Made by a program: the position numbers and the translations under genes
Shown here: positions 1-9,148 of the stretch, piece after piece
How the letters are laid out: every line of letters begins with the position of its first letter
Numbering within the stretch: the first letter of the stretch is position 1
The notes under the pieces: generated by a model
What the model saw: only the letters and a program-made list of their open reading frames with translations
Told to the model about the DNA's origin: nothing
The model's database searches: none
Assembly: GCF_018326285.1 (NCBI RefSeq)
Contig: NZ_AP023362.1
Location: 2,232,001 to 2,296,000 of the forward strand
DNA from: Mycolicibacterium sp. TY81
GTDB taxonomy: Bacteria; Actinomycetota; Actinomycetes; Mycobacteriales; Mycobacteriaceae
Direction: 5' to 3'
Length of the DNA stretch: 64,000 nt

Positions 1-73
1 TACGTGACAGCCAGGGTGGGGAATTACGTGACGGACAACCCCTCAAACCTGGGGAAATACGTGACCGCTGACA
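1..73. mobile_element. End of a mobile element lying mostly outside the window
   Basis: The motif TACGTGAC occurs three times (1-8, 25-32, 58-65). Two copies are preceded by GGGGAA(A/T), giving about 15 bp of shared sequence. Read leftwards, the outer end at 73 begins TGTCAG. The ATP-grasp reading frame stops matching its family exactly there. Multiple repeats at a TGT end occur in IS21-family and Tn7-like elements. The other end is not in the window, so the family cannot be decided. Confidence 0.5.
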
Positions 74-157
74 CTCGCGATCACCACGCCCGCGCCTGAC
101 GCTCCCAGCTTGGTCTTGACGACGAGCGGTAGACCGAGTTGCTCGGCCGCGTCGGTC

Positions 158-1639
158 GAGCAATTGTCAATACCTGTGGATCGGGGTGTTTCAGGCGACC
201 TCCGTTTCGGTGTGCTGATCGCCGTCTGACGGTGGTGTCGGTGGGGTGATGTCGGTGGGTCGTTCGAGCAGTTTGCCTTTGTGGAAGACCGCTCCGGCGC
301 GGACGAGGGCGACCAGATGTGGGGCGTTGACGGCCCGCCAGCGGGCCTGCGCGGCGTCGATCAGCTTGTAGGCCATGGCCAATCCAGCGGCCCGCGATCC
401 CGGACCCTTGGTGACCTTCGTTCTCAAACGCACTGTGGCGAAGGTACTTTCGATCGGATTCGTGGTACGCAGATGGATCCAGTGCTCGGCGGGGTAGTGG
501 TAGAACTCCAGCAGGACATCGAGGTCGTCGACGATCTTGGCGACCACTTTCGGGTACTTCGCGCCGAAGGCAACCGCGAAGGCCTTGACCGCGACCTGAG
601 CTTTGTCGATGTCTTCGGCGTTGTAGATGTCCTTGATGGCCGCCAGCGCGGCCGGATGCGCTGACTTCGGCAGCCCGGCCAGGACGTTGGCCTGCTTGTG
701 GAACCAGCAGCGCTGCTCCTTGGTCGACGGGAATACCTCCCGCACCGCCTTCCAGAACCCGAGCGCGCCATCGCCGACGGCCAGCACTGGGGCGGTCATG
801 CCGCGGCGTTTGCAGTCGCGCAGCAGATCCGCCCACGACTCGCATGACTCCCGATAGCCGTCGGTGATCGCCACGAGCTCTTTGCGGCCGTCAGCGCGCA
901 CGCCGAGCATCACCAGCAGGCACAGCTTCTCCTGGTCCAGGCGGACCTTGAGGTGAATGCCGTCGACCCACAGGTAGACGTAGTCGCTGCCGGACAGGTC
1001 CCGGGCAGCGAACGTACGGGCTTCGTCTTGCCACTGCGCGGTCAGACGGGTGATCGTGGTGGCCGACAACCCGGCACCCGAGCCGAGGAACTGCTCGAGT
1101 GCGGGCCCGAAGTCGCTGGTCGATAGGCCGTGCAGATACAGCAGCGGCAGCACCTCACTCATCTGCGGAGACTTGCGTGCCCAGGCCGGCAGGATCGCCG
1201 AGGAAAACCGCTGCCGCTCACCAGAATCGGGGTCGACACGGCGATCGTTGACCCGCGGCGCCTTCACCTGCACGGCACCGGCCGCGGTCAACACCTCACG
1301 CGGCTGGTGATAGCCGTTGCGGACCACCAGTCGGTGACCGTTCTCGTCGAGCTGATCAGCGAATGCGGCGACGTACGCGGCGACCTCGGCCTGCAGTGCA
1401 GCGGCCAACATCTGCCGGGCTCCGTCGCGGACGATCTCGTCCAACAACGACCGGCGGCCTCGCCGCCGTTGGCCTCCTCGGCATCGTGAACTACGGTGAG
1501 CATGGGCGTACCTTCCCAACCAGCGCGCCAACGCCGGTCTTGATCGAATACCTGATTCCGTGATGATCATCCTCGGGAAGGTGCGCCCACTTTCAGGCCG
1601 CCTCCCCGGGCCTCATCCACAGGTATTGATCATTGCTCG
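158..1639 (-). mobile_element. IS256-family insertion sequence, copy 1 (1,482 bp)
   Basis: The imperfect terminal inverted repeats start GAGCAATTGTCAATACCTG at the left and, on the complement, CGAGCAATGATCAATACCTG at the right. An 8-bp target duplication CGTCGGTC flanks the element at 150-157 and 1640-1647. It carries one transposase gene. It is clearly diverged from copies 2 and 3, which are almost identical to each other. Confidence 0.9.
191..1503 (-). CDS. IS256-family transposase (copy 1), N-terminal frame disturbed
   Basis: This is a mutator-type DDE transposase of about 430 residues. Catalytic positions are the D in 'YLWVDGIHLK', the D in 'LAVGDGALGFWKA' and the E in 'TTNPIESTFATVRLR'. 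The ATG at 1503, equivalent to the start of the other copies (MLTVVHDA), is out of frame with the body. The frame breaks after about 19 codons, at 'EAAG', by one base relative to copy 3. The body frame stays open upstream to 1570, so a downstream GTG or an upstream start could still give a protein. The copy is therefore either a 5' frameshift mutant or uses a different start. About 85 percent of its residues appear to match copies 2 and 3. Confidence 0.75.
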
Positions 1640-2214
1640 CGTCGGTCGGCGTGACCGCGCACGCCGCCAATTGCTGGGGAGTCTCGATTCCCAACGCGGC
1701 GGCAAAAGATGCGGCACGTGATTTGTCACTGTATGTCACCCTGCGTCGAACATCGTCGGCCACTGCCGCCGGCAGGCTGTCATAGAGATCGTCGGGCAGG
1801 CCCACCATCATGGGTTCCGTCAGGAACACCTGCGCCACGGTGAACGGCTCGAGAAGTTCCGGTAGATGTTCCAATTCCTGAATGTCCGGCAGGTAGTAGC
1901 ACCGCGCATAGAGCAGCGATTGGACAAGACGTTCGAGCCTGCCGGCCGTGGCGGTGGTGATTCTGATGGATGGAATGCCGTTGCGGCGGATCAGGGCCGC
2001 TACTTGATGGAAACTGTGCCAGAGCGAGTCGTGGTCGAGGAAGACGAACACGCCGGATTGCCGGCGGGGCGGCGCGCCGCGGTGGCCCCGTGACCGCACA
2101 TTAATAGCGTCACTCACGGCACACCCGGCCGATCTTTTCAGTGGATTCGCTGTGTGGTCTCGCGAGAATAGCTCACGGTGAGCTGCGATGGTGGCTTGTG
2201 GGCCAATAAACTGC

Positions 2215-3423
2215 CTAGACCTTGGCGAAGAGTGCCCGCAATACTGCCGTGGTAGAGGCGATGTCGAATTGCTGTTCGACGAGGCGGCGTCCGGCGCGGG
2301 CGTAGTCATCGAGGACGGGGCCGGACGCGATCAGCCGTTCCAGGGTGTCACGCAGGCTCTGTGCGTCCGCCGGCCTTGCCAACAGCCCGGTCTGTTCGGG
2401 TACCACCAGTTCCGGGATTCCCGACAAACTTGTTGACACCGTTGGTATTCCGCTCGCGAGTGCCTCCATAAGGGCGACCGGCAGGCCCTCCATCTGGCCG
2501 TTGGCTGCGATGATACTCGGCAACACGAACAAGTCCGCGTCCGCCAACGCTTGCTTCACTGCTGCCTCGGACTGTCCGCCTTGGAACCGGACGCGCTTTG
2601 AGAGACCGAGCTGTGCCGCCAGCGCCTGCAATTCATTGTCCAGCGGTCCATTGCCGATCAGATCGAGTTCGATCCGATCGACGCCGGGCCCGCCGAGGGA
2701 CAGTGCGCGGAGGAGCACCTCGTGGCCCTTGTACTCCTGAAGTGAGGCCACACACAGTGCCCTGATGGCGCCGCGTTCCGGGATGGTACGGGGGCGGAAT
2801 TGGTATGCGGCGGTGTTGATTCCGCAGTGGATCACCTGCACCGGGGTGACGGTGTACTTCGACAGTAGACGGCGGTTGTACTCGGACACCGTGACGATGA
2901 AATCGGCGCCGTCGAGTTTGCGGCTCAGCATAGATTGGTCCACGTAAAGGTCGTGTGCGTGCACGGTGACGCTGTAGGACACACCAGCCAGGCGTGAGCA
3001 GATCCAAGCGGCCAAGGCGGGATATGTCGCGTAGTGCGCATGGATATGCCGTGCCACGCCGGATGCGTGCAATTCTCGGGCATGAGCGGTGGCGATCGGG
3101 ACGGTAGCCAAGGCGCGCAGCAACAATGCGGGCCGTCGACCGTAGCCGCGCACGATGTCGGCCAGAATCGACATGGTGATCAGCGGGTGGTGCAGGAGTG
3201 CCCACGACAGGCCGACAATGCTTCGCCCCATGCCCGGCTGCGCCAGTTTGTCGACCCATGGCCGCGCGATGTCGTGGACCTGTGGGTCAGGAGACGGGAA
3301 CAACGACCGCAGCCCGACGTCCCGCTCGTCCCCGGTTGCGAGGGCGTCGAGCTCGCGGACGATGAATGTCTCCGAAATGATCGGAAATCGCGACACCAGG
3401 TAGTCGATCGCCTTGGCGCTCAA
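2215..3423 (-). CDS. Glycosyltransferase family 4, WcaL-like
   Basis: This 402-residue GT-B glycosyltransferase begins 'YLVSRFPIISETFIVREL', typical of the WcaL/exopolysaccharide GT4 group. The C-terminal nucleotide-sugar site carries 'FVLPS...EGLPVALMEALASGIPTVST' with the E...E arrangement of family 4. It probably adds a sugar to a polyprenyl-linked oligosaccharide at the inner membrane face. The TTG at 3423 overlaps the stop of the upstream gene (TTGA), which supports that start and translational coupling. It is the seventh gene of the minus-strand exopolysaccharide operon. Donor and acceptor sugars cannot be read from the sequence. Confidence 0.88.
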   Translation of the reverse strand: MSAKAIDYLVSRFPIISETFIVRELDALATGDERDVGLRSLFPSPDPQVHDIARPWVDKLAQPGMGRSIVGLSWALLHHPLITMSILADIVRGYGRRPALLLRALATVPIATAHARELHASGVARHIHAHYATYPALAAWICSRLAGVSYSVTVHAHDLYVDQSMLSRKLDGADFIVTVSEYNRRLLSKYTVTPVQVIHCGINTAAYQFRPRTIPERGAIRALCVASLQEYKGHEVLLRALSLGGPGVDRIELDLIGNGPLDNELQALAAQLGLSKRVRFQGGQSEAAVKQALADADLFVLPSIIAANGQMEGLPVALMEALASGIPTVSTSLSGIPELVVPEQTGLLARPADAQSLRDTLERLIASGPVLDDYARAGRRLVEQQFDIASTTAVLRALFAKV

Positions 3424-4562
3424 CGCTTACGCTCAACCAGATCAGAGTAGAGGTTGCTGAGTCGGCGGGCCCACGAACTTGACGAGAATTCGTTGCGCGC
3501 GCGCTCGATTGCGTTTTGGCCCAGCGTTTTTCGCAAGTCAGGATTGTCCAGTAGTCGATTCACCGCAGCGGCCAGGGCTGCCGGTTCATTGGGCTCGAAC
3601 AGCAGCCCAGTTCCTTCATCGAGGATGATGTCGGGGATGCCGCCGATGCGTGATGCCGCGATGGCCTTACCCGACGCCGACGCCTCGATCAGGACAGTGG
3701 GCAGATTCTCGCCGAACGTCGATGGCAGCAGCACAACATCGGCAGCGCGGTAGACGTCCGGCATGTCTGACCGAACGCCGGCGAACACGATCGACTGCTC
3801 CAAGTCGGCGTCGCTGACCAATTTCCGGAATGCGGCCTCGTCGGGCCCACCGCCGACGAGTGAAAGAATTGCGTCGGGGTGTTTGCGCAAAACCTGCGGC
3901 CACGCCTCTATTGCCACCGGGATGCCTTTGAAAAAGCGGAACGCTGCAGGTAACACGACGAGCGGCGCGGGGCCACCGCCCAATTCCGCGCGAACCGCGG
4001 GCTTGACCTCCCCGGGCTGAAAGTTGGTTACGTCGATTCCGTTGTGCAGCACATCCCAGTTTCTCGGGATGCGCCCTCGGCGGTGCACGTCTGCCCACGA
4101 TGTACGGCTGGCGTCGGAAACGAACAGCACTCGATCGCCAAGCGTCGCGGCTTCAGCCGCGATCTGCTCGCGCCAGTGCGCGCGGCCGGGCCAGCGCTGC
4201 GTGACGTGATGGAACGTACATACCACCGGACGGCCGGTCAGCTTCGCTGCCGGCACCGCGAAGGTTGCCGCCATTTCAAGGTGCGTGTGCACGAGATCGT
4301 AGTCACCCCTGCGGATCTCGCGCACCAGGCGGGGAATACCGGTGGGATCCAGCAATCGGCGTACACCCAGCGAGTGAGGGTGCACGCCGGCTTCGGACAG
4401 GATCGCCATCGTCTTCTCGGCGTTGACCGAGGCACGATCGAGGCCGACGACGTCCATCTCGACCTCGGTGTCGCGCATGGCGACGGCCAAGTGCGCCAGC
4501 AGCGTTTCGGCGCCACCCATCCGGAATCCATCGATCAGGGTCAGCACCCGAATCGGCCTCAT
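3420..4562 (-). CDS. Glycosyltransferase family 4
   Basis: This GT-B enzyme of about 380 residues has the N-terminal signature 'LTLIDGFRMGGAETLL' (glycine-rich acceptor loop). Its C-terminal donor site reads 'LLPSTFGENLPTVLIEASASGKAIAAS', close to the usual EG.P....EA.A.G motif but with N in place of G. The ATG at 4562 is chosen because it overlaps the upstream stop as ATGA. The open frame extends 18 codons further but runs into the preceding gene. It sits between a secreted protein and another GT4 in one operon and is likely a cytoplasmic enzyme building the repeat unit. The sugar specificity is unknown. Confidence 0.88.
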   Translation of the reverse strand: MRPIRVLTLIDGFRMGGAETLLAHLAVAMRDTEVEMDVVGLDRASVNAEKTMAILSEAGVHPHSLGVRRLLDPTGIPRLVREIRRGDYDLVHTHLEMAATFAVPAAKLTGRPVVCTFHHVTQRWPGRAHWREQIAAEAATLGDRVLFVSDASRTSWADVHRRGRIPRNWDVLHNGIDVTNFQPGEVKPAVRAELGGGPAPLVVLPAAFRFFKGIPVAIEAWPQVLRKHPDAILSLVGGGPDEAAFRKLVSDADLEQSIVFAGVRSDMPDVYRAADVVLLPSTFGENLPTVLIEASASGKAIAASRIGGIPDIILDEGTGLLFEPNEPAALAAAVNRLLDNPDLRKTLGQNAIERARNEFSSSSWARRLSNLYSDLVERKR

Positions 4563-5509
4563 TTGAGTACCCGTAGTTTCTTCCAGGGGATATTCGTCAT
4601 TCCGTCGTAATCCCATTGCAGTCCGGCTGCCGCGTATGTTTCCCCAACAGTTCCGGGCGCGGCGGAGTCATCGCGTTCGAAGCTGACACTGAGGGCGGAT
4701 GCGCTGACGTCCATGATGTAGGCGCCGTATCGCTGCAGAGCCTCGGCGACGAGGCGCTCCGCACGAGTAAGGTTCAGGCTGCCCAAATCCAGGCTCGGGT
4801 CCAGCTGAACCCTGGCGCCCTCGGGCAGGCAGTCGGACTTTGTTGATTGGCCGTCGGTCTTCAACGCCGGTGGGCGAAAGACCTTGGCGCATACGTTGTA
4901 GCTCTGCATCGCGAGCGCATGGGGGATCGAGCCCTGCGCGATCTCTGCGACGCGAACCACACCAGCCAACCGGGAGGCGCCCGAACCTGTGCTGGCGCCG
5001 CCCCAGCCGGAGCCGTCGAGGCTGTTGACGGCGGCGAACCCGGTCGTCCACGAACCGTTGCCGGGCTTCGCGAGCCAGAACTCGAAAATGGTCCGGGATG
5101 CCGGGTCAATCACCACCATGGCGCCGTCCGAGCCCTCCTGCGGTCGCGCCCCGTCGGGGATCGGTACCTGAAGGCCGTCGAACGGGCAATGACCCCATTC
5201 GGGGATGGTGCACGGGACGGTGTATCGGGGCGTTCTCGGGCCGGCGGTATATATCGGTATGCCGAATTCGATGGTCGAAGCATTCGCGCTGTGGTCCCAG
5301 GCCACGGCACTGATCATCGCGGCGCTATTGGGGTCGACAGGAGCATCGGCCGGGATGAGCGTTCGGAACGGGCTGTCCGCAGCAAACGGCTGGGCAAAAT
5401 CTGATGCACTTGCTGTGACATGCGAGGTGATCGGGGTCGTGGCGAGACTCGCCACCGCTACTCCGATGCCGATGGCGGCGGCCCGCCGTCGCAATCGCTT
5501 GGTCCTCAT
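4559..5509 (-). CDS. Secreted protein of unknown family, embedded in the glycosyltransferase operon
   Basis: About 316 residues with a twin-arginine-rich N terminus (KRLRRRAAAIGIGVAVASLA) that looks like a signal peptide ending near 'TASASDF'. The mature domain has conserved stretches 'GSDGAMVVIDPASRTIFEFW', 'NSLDGSGWGGASTGSGASRL', 'IPHALA', 'PEGARVQLDPSLDL', 'ALQRYGAYIMD' and 'WDYDGMTNIPW'. The same pattern recurs in two other genes here (15129-15861 and 20159-21517). I do not recognise a named family. The ATG at 5509 overlaps the upstream stop as ATGA; an ATG 9 bp upstream is possible. Translational coupling on both sides suggests an extracytoplasmic role on the polysaccharide, such as binding, trimming or export. 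That role is inference. Confidence 0.75.
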   Translation of the reverse strand: MRTKRLRRRAAAIGIGVAVASLATTPITSHVTASASDFAQPFAADSPFRTLIPADAPVDPNSAAMISAVAWDHSANASTIEFGIPIYTAGPRTPRYTVPCTIPEWGHCPFDGLQVPIPDGARPQEGSDGAMVVIDPASRTIFEFWLAKPGNGSWTTGFAAVNSLDGSGWGGASTGSGASRLAGVVRVAEIAQGSIPHALAMQSYNVCAKVFRPPALKTDGQSTKSDCLPEGARVQLDPSLDLGSLNLTRAERLVAEALQRYGAYIMDVSASALSVSFERDDSAAPGTVGETYAAAGLQWDYDGMTNIPWKKLRVLK

Positions 5510-6711
5510 GGCTCGCATTCTGTCGACCCGATCAGTTCAGTGGCCGCCGTCAATTCATTGCTGATCGCGGCTGCTGCGACAGCCCAGGAACGTTGCACAG
5601 CGGCTCTCCCGGCCTCCCCGAGTGTGGCCGCTGACTGGGGATTCTGCAACAATTTGAGGATTGCTGTGGCGAGCATCGCAGGGTCGTTCGGAGGCACGAG
5701 CAGGCCGGTCACTTCGTCTTCGATAGCGGCCGGTAGATCGCCCACGGTGGTGCCGATGACCGGACGACCGAACGTGTACGCGAGGTGCGCGACGCCGCTT
5801 GCGCTGGCTCGGATGTAGGGCGTGACAACAACCCTGGCGGAGTCGAAGAGGTTCTGCACTTCATCCATCGCGCAGTAGCCAGGACGGGTTTCCGCGCCGA
5901 CTGCTGCAGCTTTGGCAATCAGTTCGGGGCCGTTCACGTCGGCACCGATCGCCCCCGCGATGACCAGGCGGGCGGTCGGCATGCCGGTCTTGACCCGGCG
6001 AAAGGCCTCGATCAGGACGTCGATGCCTTTGTAGGTGGTCCAGGTGCCGAAGAACAGCGCGATCGGTTCCGTTTGGGTGACCGGTACCACGGGGCGGCCT
6101 CGATTGATCACGCCTGAGTCGCCGTGCGGAATGACGACGACGTCGCAGCTGGGCCGCCAATGTTCCATGACGATCTGCCGGGTCCGCGGACCGAGAACGA
6201 AGGCAGCGTCCATGTGCCGCCACGCGGCGGCGAACGATGCCTGCAGCAGGTGTCCCTGCTTCGGGGTGCTGGTGTCCTTCGCGTCGGATCGGGGGAGCGG
6301 TTCGTGGGCGACTATCGCGAACACTGTGCGCGGCAGCAGCTTGCAGATTGCGACGACGAACCACGGTTCGAAGGTGAACCGCCACTGCGAGAACAGCACG
6401 GCGCGCGGCGGCCGCCGGCGCAGCTTGACCGCCAGCGTCAGCCAGGCCAGGACAAGCCGACCCGCGCGCGTGCCACGGCGTAACAAGTAGTGCAAACGGC
6501 CACCGGCGTCGTCGTTGTCATTGGGGTGCCAGGTGGGCAATACCGAGCGGACCAGAAATCTGGCTTCCTCGGAGGTGATTTCGGGGTCCGGACCGGTCCA
6601 CAGCTCAACGTGTTCGCCACGGTCCGCCAGCGCCGCCCCGAGTTGGGCAGCGAATTGGAAGAGGCCGCCCGACGGGGAAAATTCGACCAGCACCGTGCGG
6701 TTGTCCGTCAC
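5506..6711 (-). CDS. Glycosyltransferase family 4
   Basis: This 401-residue GT-B protein begins 'VLVEFSPSGGLFQFAAQLGAALADRG'. The C-terminal half carries 'ALFFGTWTTYKGIDVLIEAF' and 'VVTPYIRASASGVAHLAYTFGRPVIGTTVGDLPAAI', the donor-binding region of family 4. The usual EG.P motif is replaced by ASASGV, so the donor may differ from the neighbours. The GTG start at 6711 overlaps the polymerase stop (GTGA). It is a member of the exopolysaccharide operon and is predicted to be cytoplasmic or peripheral to the membrane. Confidence 0.85.
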   Translation of the reverse strand: MTDNRTVLVEFSPSGGLFQFAAQLGAALADRGEHVELWTGPDPEITSEEARFLVRSVLPTWHPNDNDDAGGRLHYLLRRGTRAGRLVLAWLTLAVKLRRRPPRAVLFSQWRFTFEPWFVVAICKLLPRTVFAIVAHEPLPRSDAKDTSTPKQGHLLQASFAAAWRHMDAAFVLGPRTRQIVMEHWRPSCDVVVIPHGDSGVINRGRPVVPVTQTEPIALFFGTWTTYKGIDVLIEAFRRVKTGMPTARLVIAGAIGADVNGPELIAKAAAVGAETRPGYCAMDEVQNLFDSARVVVTPYIRASASGVAHLAYTFGRPVIGTTVGDLPAAIEDEVTGLLVPPNDPAMLATAILKLLQNPQSAATLGEAGRAAVQRSWAVAAAAISNELTAATELIGSTECEP

Positions 6712-8600
6712 GCTGGTGCTCCAGCGGACTCGTGCTCAGCCTCGGTCGGCAGTTCGGGATTGCTGACCCGGAAGCGGCGGGCAAGGAGACCGATGGCGAG
6801 TCGGGTGAGCACCATGATCACCAGACCCCAAACCGCGGCGTAGACGATCGTCACTTTGGACCGCAGAGATACGGGCTCCAGCTGTACATCGGTTATCGCC
6901 GCGATGCTGTACTGCATGTGACCAACGTTGTCATCGATACGGGTACGCGCCACCGCCAGCGCGTTGGCAAGGTTTCGTCTCGCGGCATCGCCGTCGGAAC
7001 CCGTGACGGTGAAGGTCAAAATTCCGCGGACCGGGTCGACGTCGATCTTGGCAGGGGCTTCGGTGTTGTGCATGACTTCGGCCATCGTCGGCAGGAACGC
7101 TGTGCGAGCACGGACGTTCATGGCGTAGGAGGACCACCCGTCTAGTCGGCCGGCGGGCACCACGATCGCCTTCTGGGCGGCCTGCACTGCTGGCGTGGTC
7201 CTCGTCAGCATGGTGACGCCGGCGGCTGCGGCGCCGGCGATCACCGCGACCATCCACGTTGCGGTGGTCCGTAGCATCCGCCGTTTGATCGCAGTTGGTA
7301 CCGGCTCGGCAGGCCCGAGTGCGCAGGCCAGGGCCAACACGATCGCGAACGAGCGGAAGTACGCGAGGTGCAGGAAGATGCTGGCGACCGACCAAGTGAC
7401 GACGCCGGTCAGCGTCGCCGCTGCCAGTGCCCGATCCACCGAAATGGGGTCCGAAGAGATCCGCAGTGCGAGGATCGTGAACACGCCACCCAGCATGATC
7501 AGCCAGGTGATCAGGCCGACGACGCCGGATTCGGCGAGCAGTTGCGCATACAGATTGTGCGGGGCCACGAGTCCTTCGTGAACCGCGGTAGACACTCTGT
7601 CGGTGTAGAAGGGGACTTGGCCGCCGAACGTAGCCGGTCCGAAACCGAAGACGGGCCGTTGCTGAAACATCTGCCAGGCCATTTCTTGTGATGCTTGGCG
7701 GCCGAGTACAGACGGATCGATATCGTACTTACGGTCGGCGCTGAACAAGTCGCTTCCCAGCGCGATGATGCGGTTGCCGATGCCAGGAATTACAAACGCC
7801 ACTGCGATGGCAAGGGGAATCAATGCGAGCTTGGCCGGCTTGCCCGAAGCGATGAACCACAACACCACCGCGAGACCAGCCACCAGCAACGTGCCGCGCG
7901 ATTGCGTGAGGTAGACGGCGATCACCATGGGTACGGTGGTGAACAGCCAGAACAAACTGAGCAACTGGTTGCCGGCGAGGCGACTGCGCTGTGCCAATGC
8001 CCAGCCCATGGGAAGGCCGAGGACCAACAGGCGGCCCCAGAAATTCGAGTCACCGTAGGGGCCGCCGAAACGCTGGGTTGTGATCAATTGCCCTTGTGCT
8101 TGCGAAATTGAAGCGAGCCCACCGAACGTCAGATGTCCGCCGCTCAGGTAATTGACAATCGTCAGAATCGACAGCACCGCCAGGGTGGCGGCCACCGCCA
8201 TCGCCACAGTCCACGGCTTACCGGTGGCTTGGGTGAGTACGAGGATGATCAGGAGATAGACCAAATCCACCACGGATCGCCATAAGACGCCTTGTGATGC
8301 GGTCAGGTCTACAGTGCCCACCATCGCGATCAGTTGACCGGCCAGGTACACGCCGACGAGGGCCACACCGATGGCTGTCCAGCGATTGAGTCGTGCTCGG
8401 GATTCAGTATCACGTAGGGCGAAAACGACCGCGACCGCACCCAACGCCATGCTGGTCTTGAACAGCGGGGGTTTTGTGTACTGCGCAGCGACCTCGGAAA
8501 TGTTGGCGATCTCCATGACCACCATGACCACGAGGACGCCGACGATCCACCGCGTGGACCAGGCCTCGGTTACGCGGTGCCGCGGCGCGAGCGTAGCCAT
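6708..8600 (-). CDS. O-antigen ligase/polymerase (Wzy-like) with a C-terminal Wzz-like domain
   Basis: The 630-residue protein has about ten membrane helices in residues 1-440. The periplasmic loop region of the O-antigen ligase/Wzy_C family is visible ('YLTQSRGTLLVAGLAVVLWF', 'RPVFGFGPATFGG', 'APHNLYAQLLAESGVVGLI'). After a further helix near 450-470, a soluble stretch of about 130 residues ('FLPTMAEVMHNTEAPAKIDV', 'GDAARRNLANALAVARTRID') is followed by a last helix. That layout resembles a chain-length determinant (Wzz) domain. A polymerase and a length regulator appear to be joined in one chain, although a separate Wzz-like protein is encoded just upstream. The two genes overlap by 31 bp if the ATG at 8600 is used. 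Confidence 0.85.
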   Translation of the reverse strand: MATLAPRHRVTEAWSTRWIVGVLVVMVVMEIANISEVAAQYTKPPLFKTSMALGAVAVVFALRDTESRARLNRWTAIGVALVGVYLAGQLIAMVGTVDLTASQGVLWRSVVDLVYLLIILVLTQATGKPWTVAMAVAATLAVLSILTIVNYLSGGHLTFGGLASISQAQGQLITTQRFGGPYGDSNFWGRLLVLGLPMGWALAQRSRLAGNQLLSLFWLFTTVPMVIAVYLTQSRGTLLVAGLAVVLWFIASGKPAKLALIPLAIAVAFVIPGIGNRIIALGSDLFSADRKYDIDPSVLGRQASQEMAWQMFQQRPVFGFGPATFGGQVPFYTDRVSTAVHEGLVAPHNLYAQLLAESGVVGLITWLIMLGGVFTILALRISSDPISVDRALAAATLTGVVTWSVASIFLHLAYFRSFAIVLALACALGPAEPVPTAIKRRMLRTTATWMVAVIAGAAAAGVTMLTRTTPAVQAAQKAIVVPAGRLDGWSSYAMNVRARTAFLPTMAEVMHNTEAPAKIDVDPVRGILTFTVTGSDGDAARRNLANALAVARTRIDDNVGHMQYSIAAITDVQLEPVSLRSKVTIVYAAVWGLVIMVLTRLAIGLLARRFRVSNPELPTEAEHESAGAPA

Positions 8601-9148
8601 GTCACCCCGATACCGACCACGGCGCCGACGATGAGGCCGACGATGGCGCCGGTCAGGATCAGCTGGATCGGTGACGTCGCCATCTCCACCGCGCTAGGCG
8701 GCGAGATCACGCGGAGCTGGAACGGTGCCGAAACCGCCTTGACCTCAGGCGTGGCTTTTTCGAGCAGATCGGCAACAGCGGTTTGCGCCGCGTGTTCCGA
8801 CGGTGCGTCGGCCGTGATCGACACGATGGTTGTCTCCGGTACCGCGCCTGCGGACAACGTCAGCTTCGACGGGTCGACGCCCGCTGCTGCGGCGGCGCCT
8901 GCCTGCCAACGTGGATCGGACAAGACCGTCGCCGCCGTGCGCGGAACCTGTCCCTGAGTGAGCACCTCCCAATAGGCCGACGAATCCGCTGTCGTCAAGT
9001 CGGGCCCGGGAACCAGGGCCACCTGTGCAGTCGCGCGATAGGTCGCTGAATTTAGCAATTGGGTGCCGGCGACTCCGCCCAGGACCCCGCCGATGATCGC
9101 GAGGATCGCGACAAGCGGGTTCAGCCACAGGCGTTTCGGACGACTCAT
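8570..9148 (-). CDS. Wzz-like polysaccharide chain-length determinant, short form
   Basis: 192 residues. An N-terminal helix ('PLVAILAIIGGVLGGVAGTQLL') and a C-terminal helix ('LILTGAIVGLIVGAVVGIGV') enclose a periplasmic domain with 'YRATAQVALVPGPD' and 'TIVSITADAPSEHAAQTAVADLL'. This is the Wzz/polysaccharide co-polymerase layout. No cytoplasmic tyrosine-kinase domain is attached. The ATG at 9148 overlaps the flippase stop as ATGA. The frame stays open far upstream, but that sequence is the antisense of the flippase and has no family character. It probably controls chain length together with the Wzy-like protein. Confidence 0.85.
   Translation of the reverse strand: MSRPKRLWLNPLVAILAIIGGVLGGVAGTQLLNSATYRATAQVALVPGPDLTTADSSAYWEVLTQGQVPRTAATVLSDPRWQAGAAAAAGVDPSKLTLSAGAVPETTIVSITADAPSEHAAQTAVADLLEKATPEVKAVSAPFQLRVISPPSAVEMATSPIQLILTGAIVGLIVGAVVGIGVTWLRSRRGTA

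Larger units (their letters stand above)
74..2117 (-). pseudogene. ATP-grasp domain protein, split by IS256 copy 1 and truncated at its 3' end
   Basis: The 5' part is 1640-2117 and the continuation is 74-157. Removing 158-1639 plus one 8-bp repeat joins the two in frame. The joined protein contains 'DKSRAASFAAALGIETP' followed by 'LGLPLVVKTKLGASGAGVV'. This is the DK...GI.TP then VVK....G.GV pattern of an ATP-grasp nucleotide-binding domain. The GTG at 2117 is the best guess for the start because the family-like sequence (GVFVFLDHDSLW) begins soon after; a longer frame continues upstream. The 3' end is lost at 73 to a second mobile element. The gene is the last of the exopolysaccharide operon, 98 bp after a glycosyltransferase, so a ligase that modifies the glycan or a precursor is possible. 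The substrate cannot be inferred. Confidence 0.6.
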
